Positions 18,401-24,205 are shown, counted from the stretch's first letter. The stretch is DNA of 64,000 bases from Bifidobacterium colobi (GCF_018555455.1 NZ_JAFEJU010000002.1:1-64000); one strand, 5' to 3'. The notes: generated from the sequence alone by a model not told the origin. Numbers and translations: made by a program.

Positions 18401-18967
18401 GGCAACCCGTTGTTCGTAATCTCCCAGAAGACGCTCACCGGCCACGCCAAGGGCGGTGCCTGCATCTTCCAGGTCAACGGCCTGACCCAGCTGTTCAAGT
18501 CCGGTGTGCTTCCGGCGAACGCGTCGCTCGACTGCGTCGACCCGAAGCTCAAGTGCGACGACCACATGGTCTGGTTGCGCAAGCCGCTGCGCATCGGCGG
18601 CGGTGAAGACCAGTTCGGTCACGAAACCGCAGGTCGCCCGGTCAAGGCCGGTCTGGCTACGTCGCTCGGCTTCGGCCATGTGTCCGGCTTCGTGGCATTG
18701 GTTCACCCCGGTGCATTCGAAGCGGCTGTGGCCAAGGCCGATGGTGAAGAGGCTCTGGCCAAGTGGCGCGAACGCGCCAACGAGCGTCTCGCCGCTGGCC
18801 AGCGCCACCTCGAGGAAGGCATGATGGGTCGTGCCGCGCTTTATGAGCCGATCGACAACCGTCGCTTCCATGAGGACCACCGCGGCTATGACCACCATGA
18901 GGTCGAAAAGGCAATGCTTCTGAATCCTGATGCTCGCCTTGGTGAATCCGGCTTCTACGAAGCCTGA
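9461..18967 (+). CDS. fas: type I fatty acid synthase
   Basis: 3168 aa, multifunctional, making fatty acids from acetyl- and malonyl-CoA. Order: acetyltransferase with GHSQG (Ser 123); enoyl reductase from about residue 405 (LLPGMTPTTVEPEIVAAAA, QVEGGEAGGHHSW); MaoC-like dehydratase with TSGDFNPIH near 1255; malonyl/palmitoyl transferase with GHSLGEY (Ser 1464); acyl carrier region with NGVSSRRNQ (probable phosphopantetheine Ser 1867); ketoreductase with IVTGVSPNSIAAQVVEG near 2180; ketosynthase with SACATA (Cys 2802), KHDTSTNANDP and TGHAKGG. An acidic linker lies near 2450. Length is close to mycobacterial Fas. No phosphopantetheinyl transferase domain is present; acpS lies 1 kb downstream. 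AAGGAAAG precedes ATG 9461. Confidence 0.97.
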   Translation: MTTFFLNRLAAEPHALAFAGQSTPWPVTLADQTTDPSLADALHAHAEAASRLLTPVAADLLATTGRPVDLFGFTPNPAKLGAAADASASVEGIALTQLGALLDLEHLGYALSAAHPVAVLGHSQGVLAVHMARAIEEAGSVESAAEALDEILAIAALIGAAGTRRVRALGLAAKYGEASPMLSVKGANKAQVEALIARVADGGHARGPISIAVTNSANHYVLSGYPEDLAAFAVAAKHEHQHQAKLREQKLRGGTVFNPILEYLEVTLPFHSPLMAEAVEQTVAWAAACGFDQDRTRALAEEVLINHVDWNARVKHLLETAEDPAKLWIVDLGPGNTLGKLIGNVVQGTGVGVVEATTLAERAALSTLEGEPERTQNWKTFAPRVISTPAGDKLVTKFSRLTGKPPVLLPGMTPTTVEPEIVAAAANAGYWAELAGGGQVTAEVFDRHVAALEEQLEEGRTVEFNAMFMDRYLWNLQFGSSRIVPKKRQSGAPIDGVVVSAGIPELDEAVTLIKQLHADGLPYVSFKPGTVDQIRQVVAIAKAVAPATIMIQVEGGEAGGHHSWEALDDLLAATYAEVRACENLVLVAGGGIGTPERAADYISGQWARAYGLPAMPVDGVLVGTAVMTAKEAHTSPEVKQLLVKTPGIAGTSAADSDAAVDVFAPQAAHWVPSGKSVGGVSSGLSHLHADIYELENASAECGRLLVRVMKHPEELESRREEIIAALDKTAKPYFGDLASMTYLEWAQRFADLAFPWVDPTYADRFQHLLERIEARVNDTDSGAFTSKLFAAADASAEDAAAAGLLTRADVAADPSAALAKLAEIYPRTAELKVVPADVAWFPVLVREYPKPMPFVPVIDNDLLRWWGQDQLWQSEDARYSADSVRAIPGPISVAGITTVDEPVASILGRFEHAAIERAKEAEDSAVSEADDFAALGEAASAEDFIRKSPNISWVGHITDNPAYGTALGDKNYEIRAFDAAAGKYDLDIHLDTFWDNDPDGGTSKHAVRDIVIPLIVNGAEPGRVPVVDRERLIPDVYAMLAATAGIGNTAITGDKLTAMPEIVPAADRVFGEAHTTYTLSANLGFDHEAATGGALPTDLQPSRIAPDALVGPAWPAIYAALGSVSVNGYPVIEGLLNAVHLDHLIELEVDEAELLRHVGETVALTSWAEDYFESASGRVVTIHVTHTAADGTLLARETERFAIRGRVYSDALPADAPEFGDAAHDEIEPTPRRLLRRVKVTAPGDMTAFARTSGDFNPIHTSTRGARISGLKAPLVHGMWLSATAQHAVQATDEKGAHYEIAGWTYNMYGMVQLNDQVEISVERVGKVRHGGMTLEVTCRIDGQLVSRGTALVRAPRAAFVYPGQGIQKQGMVLDERAKSAAARDVWERADKLTRSKLGFSIIGLVRDNPKELTANGVTYRHPEGLLNLTQFTQVALATVAFAQTARLREAGADIWPAYFAGHSLGEYNALSAFAGVIPLETVLELVFHRGSTMHHLIDRDAQGRSNYRMGALRPNQFGVDDAHVKEYVESVAKKSGEFLQIVNYNLAGQQYAIAGTIAGLKALKADAARRVAEYGGKPAFMLVPGIDVPFHSTLLRKGVPEFRDKLDALLPQHIDYRGRLVGRYIPNLVAAPFEMTKEFAAKILEVVPSERIREALENSAVWDSYAADDQKLGRLLLTELLSWQFASPVRWIETQALLFGSRADGGLGVEEYVEVGLGNAPTLANLGAKTLRLPEFAGTDTVVYNVGRDEGRVYMTDSDSLVPEDDDADVAAPAPVETAPAGGSAVAKLGSGVAAAQAPLAEENAVAAASVPTADGSIAGLQSGQPADLPFKASDAIGVLMAYSAKVRLDQIGSTDTTDTLTNGVSSRRNQLLMDISSELGVASVDGAAEATLVQLAQIVNKAAPNYKPFGAVLSEALRDRLRSLFGAAGVKQQYIRDRVTNVWQLGEGWVASVLAALLLDTREGASSRGGDLAKLPTAAVQSKAEADKLIDAAVQAVAQLKGVSVALPSAGGAAGGAVVDSAALDAFAEKVTGSNGVLAATARFVLNELGVAAPVPEEGDDENAAVVAAVEAELGSDWPKQVEPRFDANKAILFDDRWASAREDLARAYYNHDAAALAGSFVGLGKTIADEAQWFAEQLSTETSSSLKVAFARIASEALESVTSDAAASRFANDIAIVTGVSPNSIAAQVVEGLLAGGATVVATSHSFKPSVKAWAKQAYREHATGNAKLWLVPANLSSYRDVDALVDWVGHEQKKTSGATTTILKPAWEPTLFFPFAAPPVHGTLADAGDLFESQARLMLWGVERAIAGLSKIGADTNVQHKLHVVLPGSPNRGVFGGDGAYGEVKSAFDAVVNRARAERDAWSGRVTFAHPKIGWVRGTGLMGGNDPLVNVVERHGIHTYSTAQIAAKLLDLCTAESRAEAVKAPLDVDLTGGLGSEPIDIKALRAEAEAEAEADAQTAPSSEEAKEQSSESSAAGSVSAASLKALPTPIVTKQAAVNLADWQGVTAKPEDEIVIVSIGELGPWGSGRTRAEAELGIHSDGEVDLSAGAVLELAWNMGLLTWQDSPKPGWYDTDGNLVPEEDIAERYHDEVVARSGIRPFEEGMGNDYKDGADEEEAEVFLDHDVTFSVPSREVAEEYVKLDAKHTTIAPDAESGEWNVTRHAGSMIRVPRRATMTRTVGGQFPKGFDPTRWGIPASMVGDVDKIALWNIVTTVDAYLNAGFTPAEILQSIHPSLIASTQGTGFGGMASMRKLYLDRFLNHEIPTDILQEALPNVVAAHVMQSYIGGYGNMIQPVSACATAAVSLEEGVDKIALGKADFVVTGAIDDIGVESVIGFGNMNATANSAEMYGKGIDARFFSRANDRRRGGFLESQGGGTILVTRGDIAEQLGLPVAAVVGFIHSYADGAHTSIPAPGLGALAAGLGGRKSKLVRDLAALGVSADDIAVVSKHDTSTNANDPNESELHNTLAHAIGRTDGNPLFVISQKTLTGHAKGGACIFQVNGLTQLFKSGVLPANASLDCVDPKLKCDDHMVWLRKPLRIGGGEDQFGHETAGRPVKAGLATSLGFGHVSGFVALVHPGAFEAAVAKADGEEALAKWRERANERLAAGQRHLEEGMMGRAALYEPIDNRRFHEDHRGYDHHEVEKAMLLNPDARLGESGFYEA

Positions 18968-19000
18968 TGTTCCCCCTAGCCCCCACCGGTTGATGGGAGT

Positions 19001-19059
19001 CAACCTTCCCGAATTTCTCTCACTGACGCAAGCTCAGTGAGAGAAATTCGGGAAGGTTG
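19001..19059. terminator. long palindrome after fas (repeat family A, copy 2)
   Basis: The stem starts CAACCT on the left and ends AGGTTG on the right, around the shared core TTCCCGAATTTCTCTCACTG; the loop is CGCAAGC. It probably ends fas transcription. The core is shared with 4699-4753 and 36577-36633, while the outer arm bases differ but still pair. Confidence 0.75.
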
Positions 19060-19092
19060 AGAAAGCCTCTCTTCGGAGGGGCTTTCTGCATT
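19060..19092 (+). terminator. second fas terminator hairpin
   Basis: AGAAAGCCTCT (19060-19070) pairs, with one G-T pair, with AGGGGCTTTCT (19077-19087) around a CTTCGG-type loop. It directly abuts the inverted-arm element that follows. Confidence 0.6.
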
Positions 19093-19285
19093 ACAAGGGG
19101 TTGATTTCCGGACTTTGGAACATCTTTCTGCATTACAAGGGGTTCCTAATCCACGAAAGCACGAGTATTAATGGCATTCCCGCAACGTTATTCCGCCGTT
19201 TTAGGGTTGCTGCTACTTGAACAACAACCCCTTGTAAAGCAGAAAGACCTCCGGCAGCCTGCAAATCAACCCCTTGTAAGCGAGA
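19085..19285. repeat. inverted-arm repeat element (family C, copy 1)
   Basis: Two arms of about 60 bp in inverted orientation (19085-19146 and 19222-19285) flank about 75 bp of unrelated sequence. Each arm carries two direct copies of TCTGCNTTACAAGGGGTT, about 43 bases apart, giving four copies in all. No protein is encoded. A second element with the same plan is at 42424-42623. This explains most of the 418-base gap between fas and the next gene. Confidence 0.75.
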
Positions 19286-19385
19286 TACGAGATACACGTA
19301 GCGGTTTCGCGATCACGCTCCCCAACAATGGATATCGGCAATTTCGGCGATACTGGTACTAAGCATGAGTGACGGGAGAATGCCC

Positions 19386-19972
19386 ATGGTCGATCCGGAT
19401 GACCGAAGTTGTTTCGATGATTTTGTGCCGTTTCGCCCGATGCCGCCGAGCTCATACGAGCGGTGGCATAACAAACTGCCGCACGAGATTGTCGACGTTT
19501 GGGATCGATGGGGGCTTGGCACCTTCTGCGATGGGTATCTCCGCGTCATCAACCCCGATGACTGGGCGGGCTATTGGTTCGTCTGTACTATCTGCCGTGG
19601 CAGAAGCAAGTGCCGATTCCCATCTTTGCAACCGCGTTCGGCGATCTCATCGCATTGGAGCCACAGGATTTGATGGTGACGCTGCAATTCCGCAACAATA
19701 TATTCCGATCGTCCATGCTCAAGTATTATTTGGCGGATATCCCTGATGAGTACTTCCGGCAGCATGTACTAGGCATGCGGGGTTATAAGGCAGCAAAGAA
19801 ACGGCTGTCGATTCCGAAGTACGGTGACTGTTATGTCTATGACCCGCTGGTGTGCCAAGGTGGGCCGGAACGTACTGATCACTTGCGAATCGCCAATATG
19901 CATACGTATCTCAAAGAGTTGATTGCCATCGGCTACCAGCTCAACGAAGACAACATCCGTATTCTTGACTGA
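19386..19972 (+). pseudogene. frameshifted GAD-like/Tdi1-like (DUF1851) immunity gene
   Basis: Two reading frames together make one protein of about 195 aa. The first (ATG 19386, GGGAG 8 bases upstream; ATG 19365 and 19380 are alternatives) gives a GAD-like start with YERWHNKLPHEIVDVWDRWG and LGTFCDGYLRVINPDDWAG. The second, from about 19571, gives PIPIFATAFGDLIALEPQDL followed by RIANMHTYLKELIAIGYQLN. A net -1 (or +2) shift near 19566-19574 separates them. Such proteins protect against polymorphic or type VI toxins in other bacteria; no toxin gene is adjacent. It may be a decayed orphan immunity gene, or a sequencing error. Confidence 0.6.
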
Positions 19973-20044
19973 TAAAGCTTTGCGATAACACAGGAATTCG
20001 CGCAATCATTGGGTGGCGATAGCGATAGTGGAAACGGTGATGAT

Positions 20045-20575
20045 ATGGGTATCTGTGGATTAGGGCACGACGTAGTCGATGTTGCCGCATTCACCGAGCA
20101 GTTGGGCGAGCCGGGTTCGCATATGCGCGCGCTGTTTTCCGTGCGCGAGCTGCGCCAAGCCGCCAGTCGTGCGCGTGTGAAAAACGATGGTGAAGCCGTA
20201 CATTTGGCCGCCAAGTGGGCCGGTAAGGAAGCGTTGCTCAAAGCCTGGTGCGAAGCGCTGGGGGAGAGGCCTTATCCATTCACGCTCGATAACTTTCCAT
20301 GGCGCGAGGTGGAAATCCTTGATGATTCGCGTGGGGTGCCTCATGTAATGCTCTCAGGTGATGCGGAGCGTGCGTTCCGTGGTACTCGTGGTGGGGGATC
20401 CCCCTCGGTTGGTTCTTCTGCTGATGCCACTGTCGATCCCGCGGTGGAAAACAATGGGGATTCAGTCTTCCAAACTGATTACGCGGGTTCGATTCCCGTC
20501 ATTCATATCTCGTTAAGCCATGATGGTCCGGTGGCCTCGGCTGTAGTCATCCTGGCCGATGAATGCGCCGATTGA
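20045..20575 (+). CDS. acpS: holo-[acyl-carrier-protein] synthase with an inserted segment
   Basis: 176 aa from ATG 20045. It moves 4'-phosphopantetheine from CoA to the FAS carrier domain. Family motifs are present: GLGHDVVDV (metal-binding Asp 9), FSVRELRQA, LAAKWAGKEALLKAW (catalytic Glu in KEA) and C-terminal IHISLSHDG. AcpS proteins are normally about 115-150 aa; here about 40 extra residues (around 112-152) separate the core from the last strand. Residues 140-153 are encoded by 41 nt identical to the tRNA-Gly gene at 22904-22944. A GGGGGATCCCCC palindrome (20393-20404) starts the insertion. The in-frame ATG at 20009 is less likely because the family begins near GICGLGHD. Confidence 0.88.
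   Translation: MGICGLGHDVVDVAAFTEQLGEPGSHMRALFSVRELRQAASRARVKNDGEAVHLAAKWAGKEALLKAWCEALGERPYPFTLDNFPWREVEILDDSRGVPHVMLSGDAERAFRGTRGGGSPSVGSSADATVDPAVENNGDSVFQTDYAGSIPVIHISLSHDGPVASAVVILADECAD
20462..20502 (+). repeat. 41-nt copy of the tRNA-Gly 3' half inside acpS
   Basis: Identical to 22904-22944 over 41 bases, from the first base of the anticodon stem through the anticodon loop, variable region and T arm to the third base of the 3' acceptor strand. It is read in frame as SVFQTDYAGSIPVI. The two copies are in the same orientation, 2442 bp apart. Confidence 0.95.
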
Positions 20576-20625
20576 TGATGGGCCACTGAAATACGCGAAA
20601 CCTCGGAGTGTCGCGCATACCGCTG

Positions 20626-20670
20626 TCGAACCGGTTCGATACTATGGTTTTCAACGTCAAACGGTTGACG
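20626..20670. promoter_or_regulatory. two LacI-type operators before the amylosucrase gene
   Basis: TCGAACCGGTTCGA (20626-20639) is a perfect 14-bp palindrome with a central CG. CGTCAAACGGTTGACG (20655-20670) is a near-perfect one. Their centres are 30 bp apart, close to three helical turns. The second contains TTGACG. They fit binding by a LacI-family sugar repressor encoded elsewhere. Confidence 0.6.
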
Positions 20671-20701
20671 CGGGCAGATACATGGGACGAAGGAGTTTCC
20701 G

Positions 20702-22681
20702 ATGGCTCAGGGTAACCAATCGGTAGAAAACGCAACCAACGCAGCCAAGGCTAAGGCAACCAAAACTACGACTGCACAAGCAGCAAAGAAGACCGCGCGA
20801 TCGGCAGCAAAGCGCACGACTGCAGCCAAGGCCGCCGCGACCAAGCGCCACGCTCCAAGCCCGGTCTTCCTCTCCCGTCTCGACTCCCACAAGGCCGAGC
20901 TCGAAAGCCTCTTCATGAGCCTGTATGGCGAGCGCGAAACCGCCGCCGAAGACTTCAACGCACTCCTCGAATCCATGGCCGCCGCCTACGCCGACCGTCC
21001 AACCGATCTGAAGCGTCTCGACAAGAGCCGCGAACAAGACCCCGAATGGTACAAGCGCGGCGACATGTTCGGCATGACCATGTACACCGACCTCTTCGCC
21101 GGCGACCTCAAGAAACTTGCCGACAAGATCCCGTACTTGAAGGAACAAAAGCTCACGTACCTGCATCTGATGCCATTGCTGCAGATGCCGCACCCGAACA
21201 ACGACGGTGGCTATGCAGTCGAGGACTTCGACAATGTGGATCCGAAGCTCGGCACCAACGAGGACCTCGCCGCGCTCGCCAAGAAGCTGCGTCGCGCCGG
21301 CATCAGCCTGTGCATCGACTTCGTGATGAACCACACCGCCTCCACCCACCGCTGGGCCAAGGCCGCACAAGCCGGCGACCCGGAGTACCAGGACTACTAC
21401 TTCTGCTACGACGACCGCACGGTCCCAGACGAGTACGACGCCCACGTGCCACAGGTCTTCCCGAACACCGCTCCCGGCAACTTCACTTGGAATGAGCAGA
21501 TGAACAAGTGGGTCATGACCCAGTTCTACCCATTCCAGTGGGATTTGAACTACCGCAACCCCAAGGTGCTTGTCGCCATGATGGGCTCCGTGATGCACCT
21601 TGCCAACCTTGGCGTGGAAGTCTTCCGCATCGACGCCGTGCCGTACATCTGGAAGGAACTCGGCACCAACTGCCGCAACCTGCCGCAGGTGCACACCATC
21701 GTGCGCATGCTGCGCATCATCCTCGAATGCGTTTGCCCGGCGGTGGTGCTCAAGGGTGAAGTGGTGATGGCTCCGAAGGAGCTCGCCGCCTACTTCGGCA
21801 CCCCGGAAGCCCCCGAGTGCCATATGCTCTACAACGTCTCCATCATGGTGAACCTGTGGAGCGCGCTCGCCAGTCGCGACGTGCGCCTGCTCAAGAACCA
21901 GATTGATCAGTTCGATGCTTTGCCTGACAACTGCTGGTTCGTCAACTACCTGCGCTGCCACGACGATATCGGCTGGGGCCTTGACGAAGATGTGGAACGT
22001 TATCTCGACATCGACCCGCTCAAGCACAAGGAATTCCTGTACCACTTCTACGAGGGCGCGGTTCCCGGCAGCTGGTCGATGGGCGAGCTCTACAACTACG
22101 ACGAAGCCACCCGCGATGCCCGCAGCTGCGGCACCACCGCATCGCTCACCGGCATCGAAAAGGCCATCATCACGCACGACAAGCCGCTGTATGAGACCTC
22201 GATCAAGCGCGACCTGCTGATGCACCAGACCATGGCATTCCTTCGCGGCTTCCCGATGCTCAATTGCGGTGACGAGATCGGCCAGCTCAACGGCTGGGAT
22301 TACAAGGATGACCCCGATCGCGTGGAAGATAGCCGCAACCTGCATCGCAGCAAGTTCGATTGGGACAAGGCCGCGCTGCGCAAGAAGGCCGGCACGCTGC
22401 AGAACCGACTGTTCAAGGGCATGGAAGGCCTGCGTGAAGAGCGTCACGATCCCTGCTTCGCGCCGGACGCCTGGGTCTCCACTTGGGATACCTTCAATGA
22501 CACCGTGCTCGCCGTGGTTCGCAAGGTCGATGACGCTGTGCTGGTTGGCCTGTTCAACTTCTCCGAACTTGAACAGCATATCCATCTGAACCCGGGCGCC
22601 GACGAGCAAGGTGACGCGGTGATCAAGGAACCGCTCGACGCCGACCTCGCCCCGTACGAGGCTCGCTTCATTCACCTGTGA
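20702..22681 (+). CDS. amylosucrase-type GH13 glucosyltransferase
   Basis: 659 aa. Amylosucrase transfers glucose from sucrose to an alpha-glucan and releases fructose. GH13 motifs: region I DFVMNHTA; nucleophile in VEVFRIDAVPYIW (Asp 311); acid/base in LKGEVVMAP (Glu 353); stabiliser in CHDDIGW (Asp 421), the last typical of the GH13_4 subfamily. A C-terminal beta domain with NFSELEQHI closes the protein. The first 50 residues are an unusual Lys/Ala/Thr-rich tail resembling histone H1-like sequence. AAGGAG precedes ATG 20702. Two LacI-type palindromes upstream suggest sugar control. Another GH13 sucrose-active specificity is possible. Confidence 0.88.
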   Translation: MAQGNQSVENATNAAKAKATKTTTAQAAKKTARSAAKRTTAAKAAATKRHAPSPVFLSRLDSHKAELESLFMSLYGERETAAEDFNALLESMAAAYADRPTDLKRLDKSREQDPEWYKRGDMFGMTMYTDLFAGDLKKLADKIPYLKEQKLTYLHLMPLLQMPHPNNDGGYAVEDFDNVDPKLGTNEDLAALAKKLRRAGISLCIDFVMNHTASTHRWAKAAQAGDPEYQDYYFCYDDRTVPDEYDAHVPQVFPNTAPGNFTWNEQMNKWVMTQFYPFQWDLNYRNPKVLVAMMGSVMHLANLGVEVFRIDAVPYIWKELGTNCRNLPQVHTIVRMLRIILECVCPAVVLKGEVVMAPKELAAYFGTPEAPECHMLYNVSIMVNLWSALASRDVRLLKNQIDQFDALPDNCWFVNYLRCHDDIGWGLDEDVERYLDIDPLKHKEFLYHFYEGAVPGSWSMGELYNYDEATRDARSCGTTASLTGIEKAIITHDKPLYETSIKRDLLMHQTMAFLRGFPMLNCGDEIGQLNGWDYKDDPDRVEDSRNLHRSKFDWDKAALRKKAGTLQNRLFKGMEGLREERHDPCFAPDAWVSTWDTFNDTVLAVVRKVDDAVLVGLFNFSELEQHIHLNPGADEQGDAVIKEPLDADLAPYEARFIHL

Positions 22682-22701
22682 TAGCTGCTCGTCCCTGAGC
22701 C

Positions 22702-22736
22702 GCCGGCTCTCCTCGCCATGAGGGGAGCCGGTTTTC
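22702..22736 (+). terminator. amylosucrase terminator
   Basis: CCGGCTCTCCTC pairs (one G-T) with GAGGGGAGCCGG around a short loop, followed by TTTT. Confidence 0.85.
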
Positions 22737-22819
22737 GTGTGGGAGGTCGCATGAACGGTCATATTGGCGGTCGCGTGGACGATGGTTTTGGAACAACATG
22801 TACGACCGGCCGCCGGGAC

Positions 22820-22847
22820 TTGCCGCTTTCCGAGGGTTGTGTATAAT
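22820..22847 (+). promoter_or_regulatory. tRNA-Gly promoter
   Basis: TTGCCG (22820-22825), a 16-bp spacer and a consensus TATAAT (22842-22847) lie 31 bases before the tRNA. Confidence 0.75.
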
Positions 22848-22878
22848 GTCTCAAGTCGCCAAAAGCGACGCCCTACAC

Positions 22879-22952
22879 GCGGATGTAGCTCAATGGTAGA
22901 GCCTCAGTCTTCCAAACTGATTACGCGGGTTCGATTCCCGTCATCCGCTCCA
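22879..22952 (+). tRNA. tRNA-Gly (anticodon TCC)
   Basis: 74 nt with encoded CCA. The acceptor stem is GCGGATG with CATCCGC, the anticodon stem TCAGT/ACTGA encloses loop CTTCCAA (anticodon TCC), and the T arm contains GGGTTCGATTCCC. It reads GGA codons. Positions 22904-22944 are repeated exactly inside acpS. Confidence 0.97.
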
Positions 22953-22955
22953 GTC

Positions 22956-22992
22956 AAGAACCGTTGGAATGCCAACGGTTCTTTTGTTTTTC
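22956..22992 (+). terminator. tRNA-Gly terminator
   Basis: A perfect 10-bp stem, GAACCGTTGG (22958-22967) and CCAACGGTTC (22972-22981), is followed by TTTTGTTTTT. Confidence 0.92.
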
Positions 22993-23084
22993 TTCGTTGG
23001 TCTTCGGTTTTGTGATTCCTTGCCGCTAATGTGGTATGGCAGATAAGTAATAGGCGAATCACGACGCAGTAGACGAGGCGGTGC

Positions 23085-23756
23085 ATGGTTAACGAACCGA
23101 ACGAAGCCACGGAAATCGTTGGCGGCAAGGTTGAGAAGGTGGAAGTCTCCAAACATCCCGAGGCTTCGATTCCGGTCACCGAACTGTCTTTGGCGGACAT
23201 CGAGCGTCGCCGCTCGCATCCCGCACGTTGGATTGCCGTTATCGTCGGGGTGCTGGTGGCCATCGTCGCGCCCTACTGGTTTGGCCGCACTCTTGCCGTC
23301 AACAATACGGATGCAGTGGTCGCAGCCCTGGGCGGTATTGATCCGCGTGGCATCGCGCTGGTCGGCTGGGCAGTGGTGGTGATTGCCTACGTTGGCCTTG
23401 CGATGGCGGTGGTTGTCTCGCCGTCATGGCCGTGGCTCATCGTATTCGTACTGGGGCTTGCGGCGGAACAGTTCGTAGCTGGCCTGAGTATGCTCAACCT
23501 GAACTTCTGGTACTCCACATACGTGGTGTACGGTGACCAATCGAATCTGGCCAATGCCGCGAACCTCGGCATTCTGGCATCCGCGATAGGCATCGCCGTG
23601 TACGCGGTGATTTTCGTGGGATTGCTGGTGATTATCAAGAAGACCTCGCCGCTCAATGTGCTGACCAAAAGCTGGGCGAGCTTTATTCTGTACTTTGTGA
23701 TTGAGGCGCTGGCATTGTTCGTGGTACTGTTCGGCGGCTTGCTGACTGTAGTCTGA
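23085..23756 (+). CDS. hypothetical membrane protein
   Basis: 223 aa. A hydrophilic N-terminus of about 48 residues rich in Glu, Lys and Val is followed by about five hydrophobic helices (around residues 49-66, 90-115, 118-135, 160-185 and 195-220). No family is recognised. GAGGCGG precedes ATG 23085. It stands alone between tRNA-Gly and rpsO, 134 bases before the latter. Confidence 0.8.
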   Translation: MVNEPNEATEIVGGKVEKVEVSKHPEASIPVTELSLADIERRRSHPARWIAVIVGVLVAIVAPYWFGRTLAVNNTDAVVAALGGIDPRGIALVGWAVVVIAYVGLAMAVVVSPSWPWLIVFVLGLAAEQFVAGLSMLNLNFWYSTYVVYGDQSNLANAANLGILASAIGIAVYAVIFVGLLVIIKKTSPLNVLTKSWASFILYFVIEALALFVVLFGGLLTVV

Positions 23757-23890
23757 TATCGACTGACAAGGCTGCGCAGTCCGCACCTTGCCGTAAAGTT
23801 CTCATTTGGCGTGATTCCGCCCGCGGATAGAGAGCGTTTCGAGCGAGCCCGCACGAAACACCGCGCAACGACCGAATTAAGGAGGATGCC

Positions 23891-24160
23891 GTGGCACTGA
23901 CGGCTGAAGAGAAGACCCAGATTATCAACGAGTACGCAACGCACGAAGGTGACACCGGTTCCCCTGAGGTTCAGGTTGCCCTCCTGTCCAAGCGCATCGC
24001 CGACCTGACCGAGCACCTGAAGCAGCACAAGCACGACCACCACTCTCGTCGTGGTATGCAGCTCATGATTGGTGATCGTCGTCGTCTGCTTGACTACCTC
24101 AAGCGCGTCGACATCAACCGTTACCGCTCCCTCATCGAGCGTCTGGGTCTGCGTCGATAA
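23891..24160 (+). CDS. rpsO: 30S ribosomal protein S15 (uS15)
   Basis: 89 aa, full length. uS15 binds 16S rRNA early in small-subunit assembly. The sequence shows [20 protein letters not shown] and the [20 protein letters not shown] segment of the family. The start is GTG 23891, supported by AAGGAGG eight bases upstream. It is followed by pnp, the usual bacterial order. Confidence 0.97.
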   Translation: MALTAEEKTQIINEYATHEGDTGSPEVQVALLSKRIADLTEHLKQHKHDHHSRRGMQLMIGDRRRLLDYLKRVDINRYRSLIERLGLRR

Positions 24161-24171
24161 TTGAAGACTTC

Positions 24172-24205
24172 CGCCCGAGTGCCTAGGATGGTACTCGGGC
24201 GTTTT
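24172..24205 (+). terminator. rpsO terminator or pnp leader hairpin
   Basis: CGCCCGAGT (24172-24180) pairs with ACTCGGGCG (24193-24201), followed by TTTT. Read-through into pnp is possible. The remaining 260-base leader before pnp shows no other clear gene or hairpin. Confidence 0.8.

Noticed and set aside
20657..22762. A 701-codon open frame on the minus strand of the amylosucrase gene
   Set aside because: It mirrors the plus-strand gene, has no recognisable domain, and the plus strand carries all GH13 motifs, a ribosome site and a terminator.
20462..22952. Integrated genetic element at tRNA-Gly
   Set aside because: No integrase or phage gene lies between the direct repeats, and the fragment is on the wrong side of the intact tRNA for standard integration.
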